Part shown: positions 18,979 through 28,617 of the stretch, piece by piece
How positions within the stretch are numbered: position 1 is the first letter of the stretch
How the letters are laid out: each line of letters begins with the position of its first letter
DNA from: an uncultured SAR116 cluster alpha proteobacterium
Lineage (GTDB): Bacteria > Pseudomonadota > Alphaproteobacteria > Puniceispirillales > Marisalimonadaceae
Direction: 5' to 3'
DNA length: 64,000 nucleotides
NCBI GenBank assembly: GCA_902625215.1
Contig: CACOAO010000008.1
Coordinates: 1 to 64,000 of the forward strand
Made by a program: the position numbers and the translations under genes
Notes under the pieces: generated by a model
Databases searched by the model: none
Seen by the model: the letters and a program-made list of their open reading frames with translations, nothing else
Told to the model about the DNA's origin: nothing

Positions 18979-19431
18979 TTGGTTTATGAAATTGATTATA
19001 TGGAATTAGCAATAAATGAAGCAATTAAAGCAAAAGAAAAACAAGAAGTTCCTGTTGGTGCAATTATAGTAGATAAAAATGGTAATGTTATAGCTAAGGC
19101 ACATAACTTAGTAGAGACTAGAAACGATGCAACAAGCCACGCTGAAAAATTAGTAATAGAAAAAGCTCTTAAAATTACAGGTAATAGATATTTAAATAAT
19201 TATGACATTTGGGTAACGTTAGAACCTTGCATAATGTGCGCAAGTCTAATTAAACAAACAAGAATAAGACGTTTGTATTATGGTGCAGAGGATAAAAAGG
19301 GTGGAGCAATAGATAATGGAGTTAGATTGTTTTCAAATTTGAAATCTAAAGTTAAATTAGAAATTTACTCAGGATTTTCTGCTAAAAAGTCTGAAAAATT
19401 GTTAGATGAATTTTTTGAGGAAATAAGATAA
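18979..19431 (+). CDS. tadA: tRNA-specific adenosine deaminase
   Basis: Deaminates A34 to inosine in the wobble position of tRNA-Arg(ACG). It has 150 residues. The zinc site is H54-A-E56 (TSHAEK) and P83-C84-x-x-C87 (EPCIMC). EVPVGAIIV near the start and the late RRLYYGAEDKKGG region are typical. The first start in frame is TTG at 18979, with AAGGAAAA at 18967-18974 well placed as ribosome-binding site. The ATG at 19000 lacks one but would fit the family's usual N-terminus, so the true start may be either. It is convergent with purD with a 2-base gap. Confidence 0.93.
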   Translation: MVYEIDYMELAINEAIKAKEKQEVPVGAIIVDKNGNVIAKAHNLVETRNDATSHAEKLVIEKALKITGNRYLNNYDIWVTLEPCIMCASLIKQTRIRRLYYGAEDKKGGAIDNGVRLFSNLKSKVKLEIYSGFSAKKSEKLLDEFFEEIR

Positions 19432-19433
19432 TT

Positions 19434-20696
19434 TTAGAGTTTACCAATATCTTTTCTATAAAAACCTTGTTTCCAATTAATCGTTTCTACAATGTTATAT
19501 GCTTTTTGCCTGCAGTCTTGAACATTTGCTCCAATAGATGTAACTGATAAAACTCTTCCGCCATTTGATACAAGGTTTTCATTTTTATCTTTAGAGGTGC
19601 CTGAATGGAACACAAATATTTCAGTTTCATTATCAAAATTTTTAAGGGATGGTAATAAAACACCTTTTTCAAATTTTCCTGGATATCCCTTGCTTGCTAT
19701 TACAACAGTAATTGCATTTTGGGGAATGAAATTAATAATCATATCTCCTAGATTTTTTTTAATTGTTTTCTGAATGATACTTACTAAATCGGTATTTAAA
19801 CGAGGAAGCACAACTTGAGTTTCAGGATCTCCAAATCTGCAATTAAATTCGATTACTTTAGGTCCTTTCTCTGTAATCATTACTCCAGCATATAAAATAC
19901 CTTCATAAGGGTGGCCTTCTAATTTCATACCATTTATTGTAGGTGTAATGATATTATTGAATATTTCTTTATTTAAATTTTGATCTAATGCAGGAGCAGG
20001 AGAAATTGCCCCCATGCCCCCTGTATTGGGCCCCTCATCATTATCATAAGCTCTTTTGTGATCTTGAGCTGTTCCAATTAAAACTGCATTGTTGCCGTCT
20101 GAAACTGCAAAAACACTTGCTTCTATACCATTTATTCTTTCTTCTATTAGAATTGACTTTCCTGCTTCACCAAATTTATTATTTTCTAACATTTCAGTTG
20201 CTGCAATAATTGCTTGATTGACTGTGTCACATACAACGACGCCTTTGCCAGCAGCAAGACCATCCGCTTTTACGACGCAATAGCCATTCAAAAGTACAAT
20301 TTGTTTCTTAGCAGTCTCGATATCGGTACAATATTTAAATTTTGGTTGTGGAATATTGTGTCTTTTACAAAATTTTCTAGAGAAAATTTTTGAACCTTCT
20401 AATTGAGCTGCTTTTTTTGAAGGCCCAAATGCACTAATTCCTAATTTTAACAATTCATCTTTTAAGCCTAGGACTAGCGGAATTTCAGGGCCTATAAAAA
20501 CAAAATCTGCTTTAATATCTCTTGCTAACTTGCATTGTCCAGGTATGTCGTCAGTGGCTATCGGGTAACATTCTGCAAATGTTTCAATCCCTGGATTTCC
20601 TGGAGCAACAACTAGTCTTGTTGTTAAAGATGACTTTGACAATGATACAGCAATAGCATGTTCTCTACCACCTCCACCCACTACTAAAATATTCAT
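19434..20696 (-). CDS. purD: Phosphoribosylamine-glycine ligase
   Basis: Second step of de novo purine synthesis: joins glycine to phosphoribosylamine with ATP. A 420-residue ATP-grasp enzyme. It starts MNILVVGGGGREHAIA, contains CVVKADGLAAGKGVVVC (ATP-binding loop), the PurD signature GPNTGGMGAISPAP, and the metal-binding EFNCRFGDPETQ. The length is normal. Its start faces xseA across an 85-base divergent gap, in which I see no confident promoter. Confidence 0.97.
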   Translation of the reverse strand: MNILVVGGGGREHAIAVSLSKSSLTTRLVVAPGNPGIETFAECYPIATDDIPGQCKLARDIKADFVFIGPEIPLVLGLKDELLKLGISAFGPSKKAAQLEGSKIFSRKFCKRHNIPQPKFKYCTDIETAKKQIVLLNGYCVVKADGLAAGKGVVVCDTVNQAIIAATEMLENNKFGEAGKSILIEERINGIEASVFAVSDGNNAVLIGTAQDHKRAYDNDEGPNTGGMGAISPAPALDQNLNKEIFNNIITPTINGMKLEGHPYEGILYAGVMITEKGPKVIEFNCRFGDPETQVVLPRLNTDLVSIIQKTIKKNLGDMIINFIPQNAITVVIASKGYPGKFEKGVLLPSLKNFDNETEIFVFHSGTSKDKNENLVSNGGRVLSVTSIGANVQDCRQKAYNIVETINWKQGFYRKDIGKL

Positions 20697-20781
20697 AAAT
20701 TAATTACTCCAAAAGGCTTTAGATTTTCTGGAATATGCCATAATATCAATGCATGATAAATAGAAATCTTAATATAATCTA

Positions 20782-22119
20782 ATGAATGCTGATACTAATA
20801 ATCCTGTATATTCTGTTAGCGAATTTTCACATGTAATTAAAAAATTTGTTGAAACAAATTTTAGTTATATACGCATTAGAGGCGAAATATCTCGTCCCTC
20901 GTTTCCAGGATCAGGACATGTTTATTTTACTCTTAAAGACACAGACGGTACAATCGCCGCAATCATTTGGAAATATACTCTACCGAGGTTATCAATAAAA
21001 CCTGAAGAGGGCATTGAAGTAATTTGTACTGGAAAAGTTACTACCTTTGCGGGTCAGTCAAAATACCAAATTATTGTAGAAAGCATGGAGGTGGCAGGAG
21101 AGGGTGCGCTTCTAAAAATGCTTGAGGATAGAAGGAAGAAACTTCTTCAAGAGGGCTTGTTCAAACAAGAATACAAAAAGGCTATACCTTATCTTCCTGA
21201 AAAAATAGGCGTCATCACTAGTCCGTCAGGTGCTGTATTAAAAGATATACTTCATAGGTTGTCTGACCGTTTCCCATCCCATGTTTATTTATGGCCAGTT
21301 GCTGTTCAAGGTGAAGGGTCTGCTCAGCAGATTTCAAATGCAATTGACAAATTTAATCAATTAACAAATGAAACAACTATTAAAAAGCCTGACCTGCTTA
21401 TAGTTGCAAGAGGAGGAGGAAGCCTAGAAGATTTATGGTCTTTTAATGAAGAGATTGTCGTTAGATCAGTATTTAAAAGTTCTATACCAGTGATATCAGC
21501 TATAGGTCACGAAACTGATACAACATTGATAGATTTTGTTTCTGACTTAAGAGCTCCAACGCCAACAGCAGCTGCAGAAAAGGCCGTTCCAGTTAGAGAT
21601 GAGTTAATAGCTAGAGTTGACGAATTAAATCTAAGATTCAAAACATCATTTAATAATAAACTTAATAATAACAAAGACCGTCTCAATAGCCTTATAAAAT
21701 TATTAGGGAAACCTGATCAAATTTTTGAAAGTAAAATTCAAAACCTAGATTTTATGTACAAAGATTTTGAAAGTTTATTTAAAGAAATTTTTGTTGAGAA
21801 AAAAAATACAATTACTCAATATGCACAAAGATTACTGCCACCTAAAATTTTGATTACCAATTTGGTTTCAAAACATCAGCTTTTAGAAACAAAATTTAAA
21901 AATTATCTAGAAAATATAGTAAATAGTAAGGAAACAAAATTAAACTCTCTAAACCAACTTCTTGAGTCATCAAGCTTTAACAGAGTTCTTGAAAGAGGCT
22001 TTGCGCTTGTGATGGATTTGAAAGGTAAGCCAATTAAACAAAGTAGTGAAGCTCCTAAAAATGCAAATGTAAATATAAAATTCTCTGATGAAACAAGATC
22101 TGGAACATTAGATACTTAG
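20782..22119 (+). CDS. xseA: Exodeoxyribonuclease VII large subunit
   Basis: Catalytic subunit of the single-strand-specific nuclease that trims DNA to oligonucleotides; partner XseB is not in the window. It has 445 residues. The N-terminal OB domain has IRGEISRPSFPGSGHVYFTL. The catalytic core includes GVITSPSGAVLKDI, the glycine run VARGGGSLEDLWSFNEE and SAIGHETDTTLIDFVSDLRAPTP (read in parts). A C-terminal coiled coil follows. It starts divergently from purD and ends 37 bases before the convergent lpxL. Confidence 0.96.
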   Translation: MNADTNNPVYSVSEFSHVIKKFVETNFSYIRIRGEISRPSFPGSGHVYFTLKDTDGTIAAIIWKYTLPRLSIKPEEGIEVICTGKVTTFAGQSKYQIIVESMEVAGEGALLKMLEDRRKKLLQEGLFKQEYKKAIPYLPEKIGVITSPSGAVLKDILHRLSDRFPSHVYLWPVAVQGEGSAQQISNAIDKFNQLTNETTIKKPDLLIVARGGGSLEDLWSFNEEIVVRSVFKSSIPVISAIGHETDTTLIDFVSDLRAPTPTAAAEKAVPVRDELIARVDELNLRFKTSFNNKLNNNKDRLNSLIKLLGKPDQIFESKIQNLDFMYKDFESLFKEIFVEKKNTITQYAQRLLPPKILITNLVSKHQLLETKFKNYLENIVNSKETKLNSLNQLLESSSFNRVLERGFALVMDLKGKPIKQSSEAPKNANVNIKFSDETRSGTLDT

Positions 22120-22156
22120 TAAATTAATCATTTAGAAATATTTATGTATTATTTAG

Positions 22157-23053
22157 TCACCAACTATCTTTTCCCCACCTCCTATGAGCCCACAACCATT
22201 GTTCTGGTTTATCCACTATCCATTCTTCAATTCTTTTAGAAATTAATCTAGTGATTTGAAATATAGCTTTTTCTTTATCTAAATTTTCTGGAATCTTAAT
22301 TTTATCTTCAATAGTCATTTTAAACTTTATACCTCTAAAACGTTCTACTCGCACCATGTAAATTGGGACATTCCATTTTATGGCCATAACTGCAGCTGCT
22401 TGGGGTGTAGGTGTTTCAATGCCAAAAAAAGGAACCATAATTCCTTCTCTTAAAAGTTGATCTCCAGTTAGCCCAACCACCTCTCCATTTTTAATTTTAC
22501 TAGCCATTCCTATAGCTGCAAGACGACCTTTTGTATAAAAATCTGCATTTGCATCTTTGTTTCTGTAAACTTGTATTTTGTTTAATATCCAATTATTAAT
22601 AGGTCTGAAAACATAGCCAGCCCGTCTTCCTGCAAGGTCTCCAACCCTTAAAAGGAATTCCCAATTTCCGATATGTGCCCCAACAAGAATGGCAGGACCT
22701 TTTTTTATTTTTTCTAAACCTTCAGTCTCTAAATTACCTAACTTGATCAAATTATTAATATGCGGCATTTCACCAATTGTTTGTCCAAGCATGAACCAAT
22801 GTTGAAATGTAAGTCTATCTATCTCTTTTCTAGACTTTTTAGGGAATGCAATTTTAAAATGTTTTTTTACACGTTTGTTATAGGATGTAAGTGGAGCTAT
22901 CAAACACATTAAAGTTCCGCACAAGTAAGATGAAAATTTGTATGGTAAAAGCTTAAGTATTAAAAAAAGTGGAATGGCTATAATAGCTGTTATTGGATCA
23001 TGTATATATCTATCAAATTTCTTTTTTATTCTAAAACTTAATGGATCAGTCAT
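22157..23053 (-). CDS. lpxL: Lipid A biosynthesis acyltransferase (LpxL/HtrB family)
   Basis: Adds a secondary acyl chain to Kdo-lipid A at the inner membrane. It has 298 residues with one N-terminal membrane segment (about residues 21-36). The catalytic H-x4-E/D motif is H127 to E132 in VGAHIGNWEFL. TGDQLLREGIMVPFFG and PEQWLWAHRRW are further family segments. LpxL and LpxM types cannot be separated by eye. It overlaps lpxK by 8 bases, and waaA and a DUF374 gene lie upstream on the same strand, making a late lipid A/Kdo operon. Confidence 0.9.
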   Translation of the reverse strand: MTDPLSFRIKKKFDRYIHDPITAIIAIPLFLILKLLPYKFSSYLCGTLMCLIAPLTSYNKRVKKHFKIAFPKKSRKEIDRLTFQHWFMLGQTIGEMPHINNLIKLGNLETEGLEKIKKGPAILVGAHIGNWEFLLRVGDLAGRRAGYVFRPINNWILNKIQVYRNKDANADFYTKGRLAAIGMASKIKNGEVVGLTGDQLLREGIMVPFFGIETPTPQAAAVMAIKWNVPIYMVRVERFRGIKFKMTIEDKIKIPENLDKEKAIFQITRLISKRIEEWIVDKPEQWLWAHRRWGKDSW

Positions 23054-24044
23054 TTAATTTTTCCTGAAGAAAAAATTGAAAACTTAATTTGTCTTTTGTG
23101 CTTAATTCCAATTCAATTGGTAAAAAATTTATATCTTTATATTTATTATATTTTGAAAACCTAACATAGTCCTTTTCTGTAGTAATGAGTTTTAAGCTTT
23201 GTTTTTTTGCATCTAAAATTAAGTTTTTGATATCATCACCCCTGTAACTATAATGATCAGGAAATTTTTTTATGGATAAGACCTTATATCCATTATTTTT
23301 AAGTGTTTCAAAAAATTTATTTGGATTAGCCAAACCACAAAAAGCAAGTAGCTTTTCTTTTTTTATCTTTGGTAGATTAATTGCTTTAATATTTGTCTTA
23401 ATAACTGGAATTTTGAAAGTCTTATATAAATTTTTTTCACATTTGCCCCTCTCTCCAGTTAATATTATTTTATCAATATCCTTCATGCCACGACTTTGAC
23501 ACTGTCTTAACGGTCCTGCAGGTAAACAATACCCATTTCCAAGCTTCAATTGTTTATCAATTAGTAAAAATTTTATATCTTGCTTTAATTGATAATTTTG
23601 CAACCCGTCATCCATTATAATTACATTGAATTTATCCTTATGTTTTTCAATAAACTTTGCCCCTAAGGATCTGTTTCTAGAAACGATTGTAGTACCAACC
23701 TTGCTTAATAACATTGATTCATCTCCGACATCTTGAAAATAATGTGAATCATTAACTTCTATTGGTCCTTTTTTTAAGCCACCATAGCCTCTAGTTAAAA
23801 AAACAGGTTTATATCCTAAATTTTTTAAAAGTTTAAATGTATAAATTGAAAAAGGAGTTTTGCCAGTTCCTCCAACAGTAAGATTGCCAATACAAATTAC
23901 CTTTATTTTAGATTTATACGTCCTTGAAAAGTGTTTTTTAAACTCATCAATTAAAATCCACAAAATAGAAAGTGGAAAAAGAATAAGACTTTTTATTTTT
24001 GATTGAATATCTTTCTTATACCAAAATTCTGGTGTTATAAACAT
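23046..24044 (-). CDS. lpxK: Tetraacyldisaccharide 4'-kinase
   Basis: Phosphorylates the 4' position of the lipid A disaccharide to give lipid IVA. It has 332 residues with an N-terminal membrane-anchoring helix (LILFPLSILWILID). The P-loop CIGNLTVGGTGKTP lies at about 51-64, and MDDGLQNYQL and FCGLANPNKFFETL are typical. It is 1 base downstream of waaA and overlaps lpxL, which implies translational coupling of the Kdo-transferase, kinase and acyltransferase steps. Confidence 0.95.
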   Translation of the reverse strand: MFITPEFWYKKDIQSKIKSLILFPLSILWILIDEFKKHFSRTYKSKIKVICIGNLTVGGTGKTPFSIYTFKLLKNLGYKPVFLTRGYGGLKKGPIEVNDSHYFQDVGDESMLLSKVGTTIVSRNRSLGAKFIEKHKDKFNVIIMDDGLQNYQLKQDIKFLLIDKQLKLGNGYCLPAGPLRQCQSRGMKDIDKIILTGERGKCEKNLYKTFKIPVIKTNIKAINLPKIKKEKLLAFCGLANPNKFFETLKNNGYKVLSIKKFPDHYSYRGDDIKNLILDAKKQSLKLITTEKDYVRFSKYNKYKDINFLPIELELSTKDKLSFQFFLQEKLND

Positions 24045-24045
24045 C

Positions 24046-25365
24046 TTAGGCTACGTTTGTTTTTCTATATGTGTTTAAAAGTTCAATCAAATTTAAACTA
24101 GCCTCGTCTGCACGTTGTTGAGCGTAACCGGAGGCAATTAAACTATTTTTCCCCATATCCTCTAAGCGTTCAGAGTTACCTAGTAACTCAACTATATTAT
24201 TTAGGAAGTTCTCATTCATTTTAGGACCTTTTTCAATTTGTATAGCGCCTCCAGACCAGACAAGATCTTTTATTTGTGCATCACACTTTTCAGAATGTGG
24301 ACCCATGATAACTGGCTTACCAAATTGAGATGCTTCAGACGGACTATGCCCTCCAATAGGTACCATAGATCCAGCAACAAAAACTAAATCTGATATTTCC
24401 ATTAGTGAGCCCATTTCTCCCATAGTATCTGAAAGATAAAATACATCGTTTTTTGACGGGTACTCACCCTTACTCCTTGATTTTATGTCAAAACCAGCAG
24501 CTTTTATTCTGTTTTGAATAACTAAACTTCGATTTATATGTCTAGGTGCTATTATAATTAGAATATTATCATGTGATTTTTTTCTTAAAAGGTCTGCTAA
24601 TTTTATCATCAACTCTTCCTCTCCAGGATGAGTCGAGGCTGCTACTAATACTTTTTTTCTAAGTATATTCTTTTTTAGTTGTACTACATAATTTTGATTT
24701 ACAGGAGGTTTTTCAGCTATTGATTTTAGACTTGTTAAGCTTTTAACATTTTTAGCACCTAATTTTTTAAATAGAGCCTCTTGTTTCGGATCAACAGCTA
24801 GAACATGATCCACTTTACCAAAAATTTTCTTGGCCAAAAAGTAACCTAAGCCTGTCCAAAAACGAGCAGATTTATCTGACATTTGTGAAGATGCTAGAAC
24901 AGTTGGTATCTTTGAATTTGCAGTCAAATAAATCAAATTAGGCCAGAAATCAGACTCCATAAAAACTGCCATATTAGGTTTCCATTGATCTAAAAAATTT
25001 AAAACAAATTTAGGATGATCGTATGGATGATATTGATGAATTGCAGGCAAACCTTTTTTTATTTTATCTTTTATTAATTTTGCTGCTGAAGTAGTGTTAG
25101 TGGTTAATAAGAAAAACTCATTTTTATTTATACCATAACCGTTTTTTTTCATTGAATTAGCAAGTGCTAAAGCTGCTACAGATTCACCAACGCTAGTTCC
25201 GTGCAACCAAACTATTGTACCGTTTGGACGCATTTTTTTTGAAGTTCCATATCTTTCAATAAGTCTAAATTTATCTTCTTTACCTTTTTTTTGACGCCTT
25301 TCAAGATAGTTTGGTAAAAATAATTTTATTATTCCCCATAAAAAATTATATGTAGATAGCGTCAT
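24046..25365 (-). CDS. waaA: 3-deoxy-D-manno-octulosonic acid (Kdo) transferase
   Basis: Transfers Kdo to lipid IVA at the cytoplasmic face of the inner membrane. A GT-B glycosyltransferase of about 439 residues. N-terminal features are WLHGTSVGESVAAL and the TTNTTSAA segment. The C-terminal donor-binding lobe has AASTHPGEEELMIKL, IIAPRH and the end of the lobe GGHSPSEASQFGKPVIMGPH (in parts). The frame can open at TTG 25377, but the ATG at 25365 gives a better start, with GGAA about eight bases before it. It lies between the DUF374 gene and lpxK on one strand. Confidence 0.94.
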   Translation of the reverse strand: MTLSTYNFLWGIIKLFLPNYLERRQKKGKEDKFRLIERYGTSKKMRPNGTIVWLHGTSVGESVAALALANSMKKNGYGINKNEFFLLTTNTTSAAKLIKDKIKKGLPAIHQYHPYDHPKFVLNFLDQWKPNMAVFMESDFWPNLIYLTANSKIPTVLASSQMSDKSARFWTGLGYFLAKKIFGKVDHVLAVDPKQEALFKKLGAKNVKSLTSLKSIAEKPPVNQNYVVQLKKNILRKKVLVAASTHPGEEELMIKLADLLRKKSHDNILIIIAPRHINRSLVIQNRIKAAGFDIKSRSKGEYPSKNDVFYLSDTMGEMGSLMEISDLVFVAGSMVPIGGHSPSEASQFGKPVIMGPHSEKCDAQIKDLVWSGGAIQIEKGPKMNENFLNNIVELLGNSERLEDMGKNSLIASGYAQQRADEASLNLIELLNTYRKTNVA

Positions 25366-25390
25366 TTTAAGTTCCAAGATTAATTAAGGT

Positions 25391-26062
25391 TCAATTTATT
25401 TTATTTTCTAATACTTCAGTTAGTTTTTTAATTTCATTTTCAAGATTTTGTCTCTCAAGTTCAAACTTATTTGTATTTAATTTCTTTTCTACATATATTG
25501 GTTTCCCAAAACTATATATTCCTCTTGAAAATGGATACGGTAAAACAAAATTATCCCATGAATTAACTATTTTAAATTTTCTAGTAACCCAAACTAGAGG
25601 AATTATAGGCGTATTAGTAATTTGTGCTAATTTTATAATACCTTCTTTTACTTTTTCTTTTGGCCCTTTAGGTCCATCAGGTGTAATAGCTATACTTTCA
25701 CCTAATTGTAAACATTTTACCATCTTTCTGAATGCAATCATTCCTCCTTTTTTTGAAGATCCTAGTATGACATTCATACCAAGATATTGAAAAGCTAAAG
25801 AAGTAATCATACCATCAGAATGACTTGATTGAAGTGCGTTAATTATTCTGTTTCTTGGTAAAAGATGTGGACCTAAAAATAATTTATTATGCCAGCAACA
25901 AAAAATAAATTTATGTCTATTATCAAAAATTATTGATTTTTTGCTTTGCTCAAAATATTCCCATCTAATAGAATGCGAAATTAATTTTGTGATAAAATAA
26001 AAAAAATACCCAATTAGTCTTTGACCAATATTAGTTTTACTAAACCGTTTTAAAGTAAGCAT
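25391..26062 (-). CDS. DUF374 lysophospholipid-acyltransferase-like protein of the LPS cluster
   Basis: A 223-residue protein of the DUF374 family, a relative of the PlsC acyltransferases often found next to waaA and lpxK in alphaproteobacteria. Visible family segments are CCWHNKLFLGP, QSSHSDGMITSLAFQYLG and ITPDGPKGPKEKVKEG. The histidine-aspartate pair in SHSDG is the probable catalytic H-x-x-D-type site, and PDGPKGP is the substrate loop. The acyl acceptor is not known for the family. It is the first gene of the minus-strand lipid A operon, divergent from the ABC transporter across 129 very AT-rich bases. Confidence 0.82.
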   Translation of the reverse strand: MLTLKRFSKTNIGQRLIGYFFYFITKLISHSIRWEYFEQSKKSIIFDNRHKFIFCCWHNKLFLGPHLLPRNRIINALQSSHSDGMITSLAFQYLGMNVILGSSKKGGMIAFRKMVKCLQLGESIAITPDGPKGPKEKVKEGIIKLAQITNTPIIPLVWVTRKFKIVNSWDNFVLPYPFSRGIYSFGKPIYVEKKLNTNKFELERQNLENEIKKLTEVLENKIN

Positions 26063-26191
26063 TTAAATATCCAAAAAACTACAAATATCTAAAAGTGATT
26101 ATTAAATATAATTTACACAAAACAAAATAACTAACTATACATATAATTTATATTATAGATTAAAATAAAGAATATAGTAAATTGAATTAAA

Positions 26192-27947
26192 ATGAAAAAA
26201 AACCTAATAATAACAAAAGAATATAAAAATTTAATAAAAGAATTTTATAGTGATTTTGTACGTAAATATAAAATTGATATAACTTTAGCTTTTATATTAT
26301 TAATTGTTGTCGCTGTTACTGCATCTATTTATCCCTACTTGATACAACTGGTTTTTGATGGTTTACTAGATAAAAACGAAAACTGGATTATTTACCCTTT
26401 TATTATTGCTTTCATTGCGATTATTAGGGGGGGGGGCCATGTTTTTTCAAATACGGCAAGTTTCTAAAATTTCATTATCAATTTCGGTAGATATTCAAAA
26501 AAGACTAACGAAGCAATTGATAACTGCCGACTTAGATGAACTGAATAAATTGTCATCAGGTAATCATGTTTCTAGGATAATGAATGATGTTATTTTAATT
26601 AGAGATGGTTTTGAAAGGGCTATAAATAACTTAGTTAGGGATACTTTTACAGTTTTAGCATTATTATTTTATCTTATTTGGTTAGATTGGCTTTTATCAA
26701 TATTAGTTATAATCATTTACCCTCTAGCCCTAAGACCTGTTGTAAGAATTGGAAAAAAACAAAATATCATTGCAACATCCCTTCAAGAACAAATGGAAAT
26801 TGTAACTTCTTCACTTACTGAGATGATACAAGGCATAAGAATGGTTAAATCGTATAATTTAGAAGATATGGAAATTAATAGATCTGAAAGTGTATTGAAC
26901 TCATTATTTAGTAAAATGTTCAGTTTAGTAATTGGAAGAGCAAAAATTTTGCCTATTTTAGAAATTTTAGGGGGAGTTGCAGCAGCTAGTGTTATTGGTT
27001 TTGCAAGCTACCGGGTATCAACTGGAGAATTATCTCCTGGAAGTGTTGTTGGTTATGTAACAGCATTACTAATGATTGCTCAACCTGCCAGAGCATTGGG
27101 AACATTTAATACTGTATTTCAAGAAGCTCTTTCGGCTCTAGCAAGAATTTATACTCAACTAAAAATTATTCCAAAAGTTATAAGCTTATCATCTGCTCCT
27201 AATTTAAAAATTGTAAAAAACAAACCACCCAAAATAAATTTTAAGGCAGTAAGTTTTGCTTATAACAAAAAAAACATTGTCTTAGATCATATCAACTTTG
27301 ACGTAAATTCAGGAACTAAAGTTGCACTGGTTGGACAAAGTGGGTCAGGTAAGTCAACAATTATCAACTTAATATCAAGATTTTATGATCCATTAAATGG
27401 ACAAATTTTAATTAATGAACAAAACATTAAAGATATTAGTTTAAATTCACTTAGAAATAATATTTCATTGGTTAGCCAGGAAACTATAATTTATAATAAA
27501 AGCTTTATGGATAATATCAGATTTGGCAACTTAGATGCTTCAGATCATAAGATTAAAAAAGCTGCAATGAATGCTGATATTCACGATCTTATAGTTAACT
27601 CTTTAGATGGTTACAATACAATTGTTGGAGAAAGTGGTAATACTCTATCTGGAGGTCAAAAGCAACGTTTATCTATTGCCAGAGCTATTCTCAAAGATGC
27701 TCCAATCTTACTTTTAGATGAAGCAACAAGTTCTCTTGACCCTGAAACTGAAAATGAAATTAATAAAACTCTAGAAAAACTGACCAAGAATAAGACTACA
27801 ATCACTATTGCGCATAAATTATCTACAATTATAAATTCAGATCAAATAATTTTATTAAGTAAAGGTAAAATTGTAAATGCAGGAAGTCATAAAGAACTAA
27901 TGAAAAGTTCTGATCATTACAAAAAATTATTTCAAGCAGGTACCTAA
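26192..27947 (+). CDS. msbA: MsbA-type ABC exporter, reading frame broken at a G10 tract
   Basis: A half-transporter with an N-terminal membrane domain and a C-terminal ATPase. The ATPase is intact: Walker A GQSGSGKST, signature LSGGQKQRLSIARA, Walker B ILLLDEATSSLD. As written the frame from ATG 26192 ends after 91 codons, because a run of ten G at 26427-26436 shifts it. The downstream frame runs on to 27947. Removing one G restores a single 584-residue protein reading IIRGGAMFFQ across the joint, the normal MsbA length. Neighbouring lpxL, lpxK, waaA and DUF374 genes suggest lipid A flipping, normally an essential job. The break may be a sequencing error, a slippage-corrected site, or a phase-variable switch. 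Confidence 0.88.
26427..26436 (+). repeat. Ten-base poly-G tract inside the msbA-like gene
   Basis: Ten consecutive G between an A and CC in the first membrane domain of the ABC transporter. Poly-A and poly-T runs are common in this AT-rich window, but I saw no comparable G run. The in-frame version (nine G) would encode Arg-Gly-Gly-Ala with codons AGG GGG GGG GCC, an all-G choice in a genome that elsewhere favours AGA and GGA/GGT. The tract is the exact point at which the two open frames must be joined. Confidence 0.97.
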
Positions 27948-27954
27948 GAAAAAA

Positions 27955-28617
27955 TTACTCTCTCTTCAAAAAATCATCTAATAATCTATTAACCCACCAG
28001 ACAGATCGAAAATTTTTCTCCAAATTTTTGGGATTATATACTTCCTTTACCCAGTCTATAAAATTCATTTTATTTTGATTATATTGTTTTAAATATTCCT
28101 CAACAAAACTATCTAATACACCTGGTTTAGCCCATTTTACATGAAGATACTTCCAAGACAGTTGTTTTTTTGCAATATGAGGTTGTTCATTTTTGTAGGT
28201 GAGCATATACAAGGCGCACATTATGCCAGCCCTATCAGCGCCTGATTTACAATGAATTAAAGCTGGATATTTTATTGATTTAAATAATTTTTCAGCTTTA
28301 TATATCATATCTTTTTCTGGGGCAGCGCGAGATCTTGCTCTAAAGTCAACTAATTTTATGTTGTGCTTCTCGCAGGCCTCGTTTTCTAATAACCAACCAC
28401 CATCTTTTCTAATACCCCTAAGATTTATTATGGTTTTTATGCCAAGTTTACCATAGTATTTTATTCTTAGGGGAGTAGGCATATTTGATCTATACAATTT
28501 TTCATCAACTTGATGGAAATTGTGATAACAAAATCTTAAAAACCCATGATCTTTGACAATCATGTCAAACCAAGCTAAAAATCTATTAAATTTTAATTTT
28601 TCTGATTTTTTTATCAA
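27955..28617 (-). CDS. Dual-specificity/tyrosine protein phosphatase-like protein
   Basis: A 220-residue phosphatase of the Cys-x5-Arg class. The P-loop is H122-C123-KSGAD-R129 in IHCKSGADRAG, preceded by IKTIINLRGIRKDGGW, a pattern of small bacterial dual-specificity phosphatases. The substrate could be a phosphoprotein or a phosphoinositide-like molecule. The frame starts with TTG at 28617 directly after the pmbA stop, and an AGGT in the pmbA tail is well spaced as its ribosome-binding site. The next in-frame ATG would be at residue 19. It is convergent with the ABC transporter. Confidence 0.82.
   Translation of the reverse strand: MIKKSEKLKFNRFLAWFDMIVKDHGFLRFCYHNFHQVDEKLYRSNMPTPLRIKYYGKLGIKTIINLRGIRKDGGWLLENEACEKHNIKLVDFRARSRAAPEKDMIYKAEKLFKSIKYPALIHCKSGADRAGIMCALYMLTYKNEQPHIAKKQLSWKYLHVKWAKPGVLDSFVEEYLKQYNQNKMNFIDWVKEVYNPKNLEKNFRSVWWVNRLLDDFLKRE

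Noticed and set aside
26406-27947. The downstream half of the ABC exporter as an independent gene starting at 26406
   Set aside because: Its first codons lie inside the upstream frame, lack a ribosome-binding site and would remove the first membrane helices. The join at the G tract explains both halves better.
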